From the NCBI GenBank assembly GCA_900541285.1, contig UQJA01000047.1:1-14437 (forward strand): a stretch of 14,437 bases of DNA. The letters are read 5' to 3'. Below the pieces are notes generated by a model. That model saw only the letters and a program-made list of their open reading frames with translations. It was not told where the DNA came from and searched no databases. Made by a program: the position numbers and the translations under genes. The DNA comes from an uncultured Collinsella sp. (GTDB lineage: Bacteria > Actinomycetota > Coriobacteriia > Coriobacteriales > Coriobacteriaceae). This document shows, piece by piece, positions 5,595 to 13,019 of the stretch; the first letter of the stretch is position 1; every line of letters begins with the position of its first letter.

Positions 5595-7112
5595 TGGCGT
5601 TCGAGACGTTTGCCGTTCACGCGGCCTGCATTCGCGGCGTCGAGGCGATTCACGTCACGGTCGAGGTCTCGCTTGCCGGCGGCGTTCCGGGCATCCAGAT
5701 GCTCGGCATTCCGAGTATGGAGGTGATGGAGTCACGCGGTCGTATTCGCTGCGCGATGCGCTCCGCCGGGTTCGAGATCCCACGCTCGGGCATTACGGTC
5801 AACCTGGCGCCCGGCGATATTCGCAAGACCGGTAGCGGCTTCGATCTGCCCATCGCCATCGCGGTTCTGGCGGCCGATGGGCAGATTCCCCGTGACAACC
5901 TCGATCGCTGCCTTATCGCCGGCGAGCTCGGCTTGGACGGTACGGTGCTTCCCGTCAAGGGCGAGGTGGCGTTTCAGCTGCTGGCTCGCGACATGGGGCT
6001 GTCTTTTATCGCCGGCAGGTCAGACCAGCATGTGCCACTCGCGGGCGTGGATTGTGGATTCATCGATCATTTGTCTCAGCTTGCCCATGGCATGGGCGAT
6101 GCCGCGCGGCACTACTTGGATTCCGAGGGCGTCGAGGCGACCTTTGAGCCCGAGCTCGACTATGCCGACGTACTGGGGCAGGAGGTCGCCAAGCGCGGCA
6201 TGGCGCTTGCGGCGGGAACTCGGCTTGCTTATGATCGGGTCCCCGGGATCGGGCAAGACGATGCTTGCGCGCCGTATGACCGGCATCCTGCCTGAGCTTT
6301 CCGTTGAGGATCAGCAGGAGGCGTTGTGCATCCATTCGGTTTTGGGTGAGAACATTGATGGCTTGTTGGCGGGGCACCGGCCCTTCCGCAGTCCCCACCA
6401 CAGTATTTCGACCGCAGGCCTTATCGGCGGCGGGCGCCCGGTGCATCCGGGTGAGATCAGCCTGGCTCATGGCGGCGTGCTCTTTTTGGACGAGCTTGCC
6501 GAGTTTCCCACGGGTGTGCTGCAGTCGCTGCGTCAGCCCATCGAACGCGGCTATGTGAGGATCGTACGCGTCGACGGGGCCTTTACCTTCCCGTCGCGCT
6601 TTCAGCTGCTTGCTGCAAGCAATCCCTGCCCCTGCGGCTTTTTGGGCGACCGTGAGGTGCCATGCCGCTGCTCGGCATCGATGGTGGAGCGCTATCGGGC
6701 TAAGCTGCGCGGTCCTTTGGCCGATCGTATCGACATGATGATCGATGTAACCCGTCCCGACCCCCAGGTGATTATCGAGGGTGCGGAGGGTATGTCGTCG
6801 GCCGAGTTACGTGACTACGTTGTGCGCGGTCGCGCCTTTCGCGCCTGGCGCGAGTCTCGTATGGACGATGCGGATGCCGAGGCCGAGGATGACGAGACGC
6901 GGTCCATTGACGGCGTCGTTTCGACCTTTGAGCTCGATGATGCTGCCGAGAAATGCGTACTCGGCCTGTCCAAACGCACACATCTCACGGGGCGTGGCAT
7001 CGTGCGCTTGGTTCGAATTGCGCGCACGATCGCCGATGTCGCCGAGAGCGAGCAAGTGACGCAGGACCACGTGCTCGAGGCGGCGATGTACCAGGGAAGG
7101 AGGGACCAATGA
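5594..7112 (+). pseudogene. comM: ComM/YifB-family AAA+ ATPase, frameshifted before the Walker A motif
   Basis: The ATG at 5594 opens a Lon-protease-fold N-terminal domain (GVEAIHVTVEVSLAGGVPGIQMLG..VNLAPGDIRKTGSGFDLPIA, then DVLGQEVAKRGMALAAG). That frame stops at 6293-6295 in nonsense. From about 6225 the +1 frame carries the expected continuation: LLMIGSPGSGKTMLAR (Walker A), FRSPHHSIS, GGVLFLDELAEF (Walker B), AASNPCPCG and a C-terminal DNA-branch-migration helicase region ending at 7112. The two halves add up to about 505 residues, the normal family length, so nothing substantial is missing. By family knowledge ComM is a hexameric helicase that extends heteroduplex in natural transformation, which fits its place before dprA. 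The break lies between about 6210 and 6225. I call it disrupted, but a sequencing or assembly error is quite possible. Confidence 0.88.
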
Positions 7113-8044
7113 TGGACGAGGGGACCTTTGAGCTGCATCCAGGTGATGCGTTGTATCCCGAGACCGTTTTGGAGCTTTCTGATGTACCCCAGACGCTTTA
7201 TGTGCGCGGCAACCCCGAGGTGCTTTCGACGTCCGCGCTCTCCATCATCGGCGCGCGCAAGGCCTCGCCGTATGGTCTTGCCGTGGCAGAGCTTGCCGCA
7301 AAGGTGGCGGTCGAGGCGGGCGTGACGGTAGTTTCGGGCGGCGCGGTCGGTTGTGACCAGGCTTCGGGTTGGGCTGCGGTCAACGCCGGCGGCAAACACG
7401 TCGTGGTGCTGGGGACGGGCGCCGACGTGGTCTACCCGCGTTCGAGCGCGGGGCTTATTATGCGCACGCTCGATACGGGTGGCGCGGTCGTGTCGATCTC
7501 TCCGTGGGGCATGGGTCCGCGCAAGTTTGCCTTTCCGCGCCGCAATCGCGTGATCGCGGCCCTGTCGCAAGCCCTCTTTGTATCCGAGGCGGGTATGCCT
7601 TCCGGGACGTTTTCCACAGCCGAGGCTGCTATGGATTTGGGGCGCGAGCTGCTTGCCGTGCCGGGGTCGATTTTGTCTCCCGAGTCGCGCGGTACCAACT
7701 ATCTCATCGCCAACGGGGCCTGCTGCATTGTCGACGAGGAGTCCATCGAGATGGCTATCTCACGCATCTACGGAACCCTGCGCTACTCGCACCCCGATGC
7801 TCCCGGCATTTCCGACCTGGATCCAACGCAGCAGACCGTGATGCATGCGCTCATCGCCTCTCCGCTCAAGGTCGACGACATCGCGGCGCTCGTCTCGCTC
7901 GATGCTGTCGGCGTACTCAAACTCTTGGGTTCGCTTGAACTCGAGGGTCTTATCGAGCGCATGATGGATGGAAGGTATGCGCCCTCCAAGTTTGCCCTTC
8001 ACGCCCAGACACCCTTCGGTCACAATGGAAAACGTGTCAATTAG
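7109..8044 (+). CDS. dprA: DNA-processing protein DprA
   Basis: DprA loads RecA onto incoming single-stranded DNA during natural transformation. The 311 residues start just before the Rossmann-like domain (ALYPETVLELSDVPQTLYVRGNP), so the N-terminal SAM domain found in longer homologues is absent. Visible motifs are SIIGARKASPYG, VTVVSGGAVGCD, VVVLGTGADVVYP, FAFPRRNRVIAALS and LLAVPGSILSPESRGTNYLI. A C-terminal winged-helix segment (DPTQQTVMHALIASPLKVDDIAAL) follows at about residues 235-295. Several positions depart from the common pattern: GARK for GSRK, and GGAVGCDQASG where most homologues have GLARGID and a histidine. Two adjacent ATGs, at 7109 and 7112, are possible starts after AAGGAGG (7097-7103). 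The first overlaps the comM stop (ATGA), implying translational coupling. Confidence 0.92.
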   Translation: MMDEGTFELHPGDALYPETVLELSDVPQTLYVRGNPEVLSTSALSIIGARKASPYGLAVAELAAKVAVEAGVTVVSGGAVGCDQASGWAAVNAGGKHVVVLGTGADVVYPRSSAGLIMRTLDTGGAVVSISPWGMGPRKFAFPRRNRVIAALSQALFVSEAGMPSGTFSTAEAAMDLGRELLAVPGSILSPESRGTNYLIANGACCIVDEESIEMAISRIYGTLRYSHPDAPGISDLDPTQQTVMHALIASPLKVDDIAALVSLDAVGVLKLLGSLELEGLIERMMDGRYAPSKFALHAQTPFGHNGKRVN

Positions 8045-8058
8045 AAAGGTGTTTGCAG

Positions 8059-9396
8059 ATGCAGTTCGATCAGGTGACAGTTATCGGTGGCGGTCTGGCG
8101 GGTTCGGAGTGCGCGATCCAGCTGGCAGATCGCGGTTTTGCCGTAAAGCTGTGCGAGATGCGCCCCCAGGTGAGCTCCCCGGCCCACCATACCGATCACC
8201 TGGCAGAGCTCGTCTGCTCCAATTCGTTTAAGTCGACCCGTCCGGATTCCGCGGCTGGTTTGCTGAAGGCCGAGCTTGAGCGCATGGGTTCAGTCCTGCT
8301 CGATTGCGCCCATCGCGCGGCTGTTCCCGCCGGCGGCGCCTTGGCGGTCGACCGCGTCAAGTTTTCCGAGCTTGTCGAGGCCGAGGTTGCCGCCCGTCCC
8401 AATATCGAGGTCGTGCACGGCGAGGTCACACAGATTCCCGAGGGCCACGTGGTCATTGCCGCGGGCCCGCTGTGTTCACCGGCGCTGAGCGAAGAGGTCA
8501 TGAAGCTCGTCGGTGGCGATGCCCTGGCATTCTTTGATGCGGCGGCGCCGATCGTCGATGCCTCCACGCTCGATATGGACGTGCTGTTCTCGCAGTCGCG
8601 CTACGAGGAGCAGGGGAGCGGCGACTATCTCAACGCTCCGCTCAACAAGGAGGAGTACGAGGCCTTTATCGAGGCGCTTACCACGGCCGACCGCGTGGTG
8701 CTCAAGGACTTTGAGGGTGGCGATTTGTTCCAGGCCTGCCAGCCTGCCGAGGAGGTTGCGCGCACCGGCAAGGACGCCATTCGCTTTGGCGCCATGAAGC
8801 CCGTCGGCCTCACCGACCCGCGTACCGGACGTCGCCCCTGGGCGGCGATTCAGCTGCGTGCCGAGAACAAGGAGAAGACCGCCTATAACCTGGTGGGCTT
8901 CCAGACCAACCTGACCTTTGGCGAGCAGAAGCGCGTCTTCCATATGGTGCCGGGCCTGGAGAACGCTGAGTTCTTCCGCTACGGTGTCATGCACCGCAAT
9001 ACCTTTGTCGACGCCCCGCACGTGCTCGATGGCACCTTTGCCGTGCCCGGTACCGGCGTGCGCCTGGCCGGTCAGATCACCGGCACCGAGGGGTACATGG
9101 AAGCCGTGGCGACAGGTCTGCTCGCGGCGCTCAACACCTATGCCGAGGCTATCGGTGCCGCGGGCGTCGAGTTGCCGCGCGTGGGCGCCCTGGGTGCGCT
9201 CGTGGGCTATGCGACCGATCCTGCCACCGTGGGCTATCAGCCCATGCATGTCAACTTTGGCCTGGTGCCGCCGCTCGAGGACGGTAAGCGTCGCAGCAAG
9301 CGCGACCGCTACCAGGCCTATGCGGACCGTGCGCTTGAGGCCCTTGATGCCTATCTGGCCACTCGCTCCGACTTGTTTGGAGGCGACCGGTCATAG
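8059..9396 (+). CDS. trmFO: Methylenetetrahydrofolate-tRNA-(uracil-54) methyltransferase TrmFO
   Basis: TrmFO makes 5-methyluridine at position 54 of tRNA using FAD and 5,10-methylenetetrahydrofolate. The protein has 445 residues, the usual length. The N-terminus VTVIGGGLAGSECA is the FAD-binding Rossmann motif. ELVCSNSFKS places Cys53, and the QACQPAEEVARTG segment places Cys227, matching the two functional cysteines at 53 and 226 of the B. subtilis enzyme. Further family blocks are RFGAMKPVGL, AYNLVGFQTNL and the FAD-contact region GQITGTEGYMEAVATGL. The ATG at 8059 has AAAGG 9 bases upstream; the TTG at 8053 is too close to that SD. It begins 14 bases after the dprA stop. Its TAG stop (9394-9396) overlaps the probable ATA start of the recombinase gene, and the latter's SD lies in the last trmFO codons. 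Confidence 0.97.
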   Translation: MQFDQVTVIGGGLAGSECAIQLADRGFAVKLCEMRPQVSSPAHHTDHLAELVCSNSFKSTRPDSAAGLLKAELERMGSVLLDCAHRAAVPAGGALAVDRVKFSELVEAEVAARPNIEVVHGEVTQIPEGHVVIAAGPLCSPALSEEVMKLVGGDALAFFDAAAPIVDASTLDMDVLFSQSRYEEQGSGDYLNAPLNKEEYEAFIEALTTADRVVLKDFEGGDLFQACQPAEEVARTGKDAIRFGAMKPVGLTDPRTGRRPWAAIQLRAENKEKTAYNLVGFQTNLTFGEQKRVFHMVPGLENAEFFRYGVMHRNTFVDAPHVLDGTFAVPGTGVRLAGQITGTEGYMEAVATGLLAALNTYAEAIGAAGVELPRVGALGALVGYATDPATVGYQPMHVNFGLVPPLEDGKRRSKRDRYQAYADRALEALDAYLATRSDLFGGDRS

Positions 9397-10313
9397 CCTT
9401 TGACCTGTACGACACCGTCGACTCGTTTATCGCCTATATCGCACGCGTCGAGGGACTTTCTCCCAACACGGTGACTGCCTATGGCTCGAGGCTGGAGCGC
9501 TTTGCTGCCTGGTGCGAGCGCGAGGATATCGATGCTTTCGCTGCCGACGTGCGTACCATTCGTCGCTATCTTGCCGAGCTCTCGCGTGAGCAGGTGGCTC
9601 CCCGAACGCTTGCGGCGCACCTGTCGGCTATTCGATCTCTCTATCGCTGGATGGCTGCCGAGGGGATTGTCGAGGGCGATGCGGTCTCGGCGATCGCATC
9701 GCCCAAGCTGCCGCGTGACCTGCCGGGCGTCCTTACAACCCAGCAGGTGGAGGCACTGCTCAAGACGCCTGATACCTCGACGCCCGCGGGACTGCGCGAT
9801 GCGGCGATGCTCGAGCTGCTCTATGCCTCGGGTGCTCGTATCTCTGAGCTCGCAGCACTCAATGTGGAGTCTATCGCTTGGTCCGAACGCACGTTGCGCC
9901 TGTGGGGCAAGGGGAGCAAAGAACGTATCGTCCCTCTGTATCGTCGTGCGCTCGAGGTGACGCGTCTCTATATTGAGGAGGGGAGGCCGGAGTTGCTCGC
10001 TCGGGCAAAGCGCCGCGACCTCGCTACCGGGCCGCATCCGCTGCTTATATCGGCGCGCGGCAATCGCATGAGCGCCGCCATCCTCCGGCGGCGGTTCCAT
10101 ACGCTGGCGACGCTCGCCGGCATTCCGACTGACATCGCCCCGCATGCGATGCGCCATACCTTTGCGACCGACTTGCTCGAGGGCGGTGCGGACTTGCGCT
10201 CGGTTCAAGAGCTGCTGGGTCATGCGAGCCTGTCCACGACGCAGATCTACACGCATCTCACGCCCGATCGGCTCAAACGTGCCGTGGCTCAAGCCCATCC
10301 CCGCGGCGAATAG
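9393..10313 (+). CDS. xerC: Xer-type tyrosine recombinase (XerC/XerD-like) with a probable ATA start
   Basis: Xer recombinases resolve chromosome dimers at dif. The core-binding domain (FIAYIARVEGLSPNTVTAYG, then RTLAAHLSAIRSLYRW) is followed by the catalytic domain. It has all expected residues: Arg149 in ASGARISEL, the beta-hairpin lysine in GKGSKER, His251 and Arg254 in HAMRHTFAT, His277 in LLGHASLS and nucleophile Tyr286 in IYTHLT. Numbering is from the ATA at 9393, giving 306 residues and placing the first arginine almost where E. coli XerD has it (148). Upstream of the GTG at 9471 the open frame holds the conserved first helix but no ATG, GTG or TTG back to the stop at 9345-9347. ATA at 9393 has GGAGG (9379-9383) 9 bases upstream and overlaps the trmFO stop. 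Starting at 9471 would lose 26 conserved residues. Whether it is functionally XerC or XerD cannot be settled here. Confidence 0.9.
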   Translation: MAFDLYDTVDSFIAYIARVEGLSPNTVTAYGSRLERFAAWCEREDIDAFAADVRTIRRYLAELSREQVAPRTLAAHLSAIRSLYRWMAAEGIVEGDAVSAIASPKLPRDLPGVLTTQQVEALLKTPDTSTPAGLRDAAMLELLYASGARISELAALNVESIAWSERTLRLWGKGSKERIVPLYRRALEVTRLYIEEGRPELLARAKRRDLATGPHPLLISARGNRMSAAILRRRFHTLATLAGIPTDIAPHAMRHTFATDLLEGGADLRSVQELLGHASLSTTQIYTHLTPDRLKRAVAQAHPRGE

Positions 10314-10362
10314 TGGCTGGGACGTTCCGCGCTGCACTCAGGTGTGTGGTTTTGATTGCGGG

Positions 10363-10391
10363 TTGGCAGGAAGATGCATTCCTGCTATCAT
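10363..10391 (+). promoter_or_regulatory. rpsB-tsf promoter with an inverted repeat in the spacer
   Basis: TTGGCA (10363-10368) and TATCAT (10386-10391) are exactly 17 bases apart, a strong sigma-70-type arrangement. A perfect inverted repeat, GCAGGAA (10366-10372) and TTCCTGC (10379-10385), overlaps the -35 and ends at the -10. Such a dyad could be a repressor or activator site. It could also act as a weak terminator hairpin for the recombinase gene, although no T run follows. Confidence 0.65.
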
Positions 10392-10397
10392 TCATCG

Positions 10398-10532
10398 GGT
10401 TGCTTCACGGCAACATGTTTTTATCACGCACGCGCGGCTACTTCATACCGTGGTGCCCGGGCTTTGGTAGCACATGTCTGGGTTGGTTTTGGAGGATGAC
10501 CCCGCGCGGAGGCAAACCACAGGAGGTTTAAC
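10398..10532 (+). promoter_or_regulatory. Structured 5' leader of rpsB
   Basis: About 135 bases separate the predicted transcription start from the rpsB ATG, with no coding signal. CGCGCGG (10431-10437) is perfectly complementary to CCGCGCG (10502-10508), enclosing 64 bases with local pairings such as GTGC/GCAC. The SD AGGAGG (10521-10526) lies just after the closing arm. S2 autoregulates its mRNA in E. coli; a similar role here is inference. Confidence 0.4.
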
Positions 10533-11261
10533 ATGGCTACCAAGATTAATATCCGCACCCTGCTCGAGGCCGGCTGCCACTTCGGTCACCAGACCCGTCG
10601 CTGGAACCCCAAGATGAAGCCGTTCATCTTCGGTGAGCGCAACGGCATCTACATCCTCGACCTCAAGCAGACCATCCTCGACGCCGACCAGGCCTACACC
10701 TTCGTTAAGAACGTCGCCAAGGGTGGCAACGTGCTGTTCGTCGGCACCAAGAAGCAGGCTCAGGAGGCCGTCAAGAACGCTGCTGAGCGCGCCAACATGC
10801 CTTACATCAACCAGCGTTGGCTCGGCGGTATGCTGACCAACTTCGTCACCATCCGCTCCCGCATCAACCGCATGGAGGAGCTCGAGGCCATGGTCGAGGA
10901 CGGCCGCATGGCAGTGCTCCCCAAGAAGGAGCAGGCTGTGCTCGGTAAGGAGCTCACCAAGCTCCAGACCAACCTCGGTGGCGCCCGCGACATGAAGGGT
11001 CTGCCCCAGGCTCTCTTCGTCATCGACACCAAGCGCGAGGAGAACGCCATCAAGGAGGCCCAGCGCCTGAACATCCCCGTCGTCGCTCTGATCGACACCA
11101 ACTCCGATCCCGACGAGGTCGAGTACGGCATCCCCTGCAACGATGACGCTATCTCCGCTGTCACCCTTATGTGCGAGCTCATGGCTGACGCCTGCCTCGC
11201 TGGCTCCGGCAAGGAGCAGGTCTCCGAGGCCGAGATGGCCGCTGAGCCCAAGGCCGAGTAA
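10533..11261 (+). CDS. rpsB: 30S ribosomal protein S2
   Basis: S2 binds late on the 30S subunit near the platform and is needed for S1 association in bacteria that have S1. The protein has 242 residues, standard for the family. The sequence is full length and canonical: IRTLLEAGCHFGHQTRRWNPKMKPFIFGERNGIYILDL at the N-terminus, VLFVGTKKQAQEAV, the RWLGGMLTNF block, then LPQALFVIDTKREENAIKEA and IPVVALIDTNSDPDEVEYGIPCNDDAISAV. The C-terminus is a short acidic and alanine-rich tail. The ATG at 10533 has AGGAGG 6 bases upstream. Codon use is strongly C-ending, as expected for a highly expressed gene. It is followed 45 bases later by tsf with no terminator between, the near-universal rpsB-tsf operon. 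Confidence 0.98.
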   Translation: MATKINIRTLLEAGCHFGHQTRRWNPKMKPFIFGERNGIYILDLKQTILDADQAYTFVKNVAKGGNVLFVGTKKQAQEAVKNAAERANMPYINQRWLGGMLTNFVTIRSRINRMEELEAMVEDGRMAVLPKKEQAVLGKELTKLQTNLGGARDMKGLPQALFVIDTKREENAIKEAQRLNIPVVALIDTNSDPDEVEYGIPCNDDAISAVTLMCELMADACLAGSGKEQVSEAEMAAEPKAE

Positions 11262-11306
11262 ATCAGTCTTAGTTAATTCTTTTTCATCTCTTTGAAAGGA
11301 ACCACA

Positions 11307-12176
11307 ATGGCCCAGATTACCGCCGCTATGGTCAAGCAGCTCCGCGAGATGACCGACTCCCCGATGATGGAGTGCAAGAAGGCTCTCGTCGAGGCTGACG
11401 GCGACATGGACGCCGCTGTCGACGTTCTGCGTAAGAACGGCCTTGCCAAGGCTGCCAAGAAGGCTGGCCGTGAGACCAACGAGGGCGCTGTTGCCGCGTT
11501 CGTCTCCGAGGATGGCAAGACCGGCGCTCTGCTCGAGCTCTCCTGCGAGACCGACTTCGTTGGCTCCAACGCCAAGTTCACCGGCTTTGCTTCCAAGGTC
11601 GCTGAGGTTGTCGCTACCACCGAGCCTGCTGACGTCGACGCTCTGCTCGAGAAGCCGATGGGCGTGGAGACTGTTTCCTCCGAGCTCACCGAGATGATTC
11701 ACATCATGGGCGAGAACATGAAGATTTCCCGCTTCGCTGCCCGCAAGGCTGAGAACGGCGCGCTCGCTTCTTACATCCACATGGGTGGTAAGATCGGCGT
11801 CCTCGTCGAGTTTGCTTTCGAGAAGGCCGAGACCGCTCAGGCTGAGTCCTTCAAGACCTTCGCTCACGACGTTGCCCTTCAGGTTGCCGCCGTCGCCCCG
11901 ATCTGCGCTACCCGCGATCAGGTTCCGGCCGAGACCGTCGAGCACGAGAAGCAGATCTACATGGCTCAGGCTGCCGAGTCCGGCAAGCCCGAGGCCATTC
12001 AGGAGAAGATGGCTGTCGGCCGTCTGGAGAAGTTCTACAAGCAGTCCGTGCTCACCGAGCAGGAGTTCATCAAGGACAGCTCCCTCACCATCAAGAAGTA
12101 CGCTGAGCAGGTCTCCAAGGAGCTCGGCGACACCATTACCGTCGTTGCCTTTGACCGTCTGGTCCGTGGCGAGTAA
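11307..12176 (+). CDS. tsf: Elongation factor Ts
   Basis: EF-Ts exchanges GDP for GTP on EF-Tu. The protein has 289 residues. The N-terminal UBA-like domain (MVKQLREMTDSPMMECKKALVEADGDMDAAVDVLRKNG) is followed by the signature ETDFVGSN near residue 81, which inserts into EF-Tu. The core then has two subdomains, with FAHDVALQVAAVAP and the C-terminal IYMAQAAESGKPEAIQEKMAVGRLEKFYKQSVLTEQEFIKD motif characteristic of the family. The ATG at 11307 follows GAAAGGA by 7 bases; the in-frame TTG at 11292 has no SD. It is co-transcribed with rpsB and ended by a strong terminator 24 bases after its stop. Codon bias is extreme, consistent with high expression. Confidence 0.98.
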   Translation: MAQITAAMVKQLREMTDSPMMECKKALVEADGDMDAAVDVLRKNGLAKAAKKAGRETNEGAVAAFVSEDGKTGALLELSCETDFVGSNAKFTGFASKVAEVVATTEPADVDALLEKPMGVETVSSELTEMIHIMGENMKISRFAARKAENGALASYIHMGGKIGVLVEFAFEKAETAQAESFKTFAHDVALQVAAVAPICATRDQVPAETVEHEKQIYMAQAAESGKPEAIQEKMAVGRLEKFYKQSVLTEQEFIKDSSLTIKKYAEQVSKELGDTITVVAFDRLVRGE

Positions 12177-12199
12177 ATAAGCTCTTGTAGCTGGTAATG

Positions 12200-12234
12200 A
12201 GCAGGCTGTGGGTTTTACTCACAGCCTGCTTTTT
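12200..12234 (+). terminator. rpsB-tsf terminator
   Basis: AGCAGGCTGTG (12200-12210) pairs perfectly with CACAGCCTGCT (12220-12230) around a nine-base loop, with four further T residues after it. This is an intrinsic terminator separating tsf from pyrH. Confidence 0.93.
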
Positions 12235-12237
12235 CAT

Positions 12238-12264
12238 GGCTCTTCTTAGAGCCTTTGATAGAAT
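12238..12264 (+). promoter_or_regulatory. Candidate extended -10 promoter for pyrH with upstream dyad
   Basis: TGA followed by TAGAAT (12256-12264) fits an extended -10 element. There is no good -35, and that region is largely occupied by a perfect hairpin or dyad GGCTCT-TCTT-AGAGCC (12238-12253). A promoter is expected here because a terminator precedes pyrH, but the evidence is modest. Confidence 0.4.
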
Positions 12265-12294
12265 GTTGAGAGTTCAATCTAAAGGAGGATCGCT

Positions 12295-13017
12295 TTGTCC
12301 GACATCCGATATAAACGCGTGCTTCTTAAGCTTTCCGGCGAAGCACTGATGGGCGACGGCCAATATGGCATCGACCCCAAGGTTACCGACCATCTTGCCA
12401 AGCAGGTCAAGGAGCTGCTCGCCGTTGGTCATGAGGTCGGCGTCGTTGTCGGCGGCGGCAATATTTTCCGCGGCATGGCCGGCGCTGCCGGTGGCATGGA
12501 GCGTGCTCAGGCCGACTACATGGGCATGCTGGCAACCGTTATGAACGCGCTCGCCCTGCAGGATGCCTTCGAGCGTAACGATGTTCCCTGCCGCGTGATG
12601 AGCGCTATCCAGATGAACGAGATCTGCGAGCCCTATATTCGCCGTCGCGCCATCAACCACCTTTCCAAGGGCAACGTCGTTATTTTTGCCGCCGGTTCGG
12701 GCAATCCGTACTTTACGACCGACACCGCCGCGGCTCTTCGTGCGTGCGAGATCGGCGCCGAGATTCTGATCAAGGCCACCAAGGTCGACGGCATCTATGA
12801 CAAGGATCCCGTCAAGTGCGCCGATGCCGTCCGTTTTGACAAGATTACCTATCACGAGGTTCTCGTCCGCGGTCTGCAGGTTATGGATTCCACGGCTACG
12901 GCACTGTGCCAGGACAACCGTATGCCGATTTTGGTCCTCAACATCGATGGCGAGGACACCGTCAAGCGCGCGCTTTCGGGTGAGCCCGTCGGCACGCTCG
13001 TCTATCAGGAGGATTAA
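12295..13017 (+). CDS. pyrH: Uridylate kinase (UMP kinase)
   Basis: PyrH phosphorylates UMP to UDP with ATP. It belongs to the amino-acid kinase fold and works as a hexamer in the cytoplasm. The 240-residue protein shows RVLLKLSGEALMG at the N-terminus, VGVVVGGGNIFRG, the UMP-site region ADYMGMLATVMNALALQ, VIFAAGSGNPYFTTDTAAALRA and ILIKATKVDGIYDKDP, all standard. The start is TTG at 12295, supported by AAAGGAGG (12281-12288) 6 bases upstream; the next sensible start would remove the first kinase strand. A TTG start may moderate expression. It has a candidate promoter of its own. Its last codons contain the SD for frr, which begins two bases after the stop. Confidence 0.97.
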   Translation: MSDIRYKRVLLKLSGEALMGDGQYGIDPKVTDHLAKQVKELLAVGHEVGVVVGGGNIFRGMAGAAGGMERAQADYMGMLATVMNALALQDAFERNDVPCRVMSAIQMNEICEPYIRRRAINHLSKGNVVIFAAGSGNPYFTTDTAAALRACEIGAEILIKATKVDGIYDKDPVKCADAVRFDKITYHEVLVRGLQVMDSTATALCQDNRMPILVLNIDGEDTVKRALSGEPVGTLVYQED

Positions 13018-13019
13018 GC

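Noticed and set aside
6205..6300. Programmed ribosomal frameshift or restart to express comM
   Set aside because: There is no recognisable slippery heptamer or downstream pseudoknot. The TTG and ATG at 6225 and 6231 have no SD and fall inside the P-loop segment, and the family is not known to use recoding.
9471..10313. GTG at 9471 as the start of the recombinase
   Set aside because: It lacks an SD and would delete the conserved first helix (FIAYIARVEGLSPNT) of the core-binding domain.
10443..11945. 500-codon open frame on the minus strand across rpsB and tsf
   Set aside because: It is the antisense of two highly conserved genes with strong C/G codon bias, which removes stops on the opposite strand. 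The product is a Leu/Gly/Val/Asp-rich shadow with no family.
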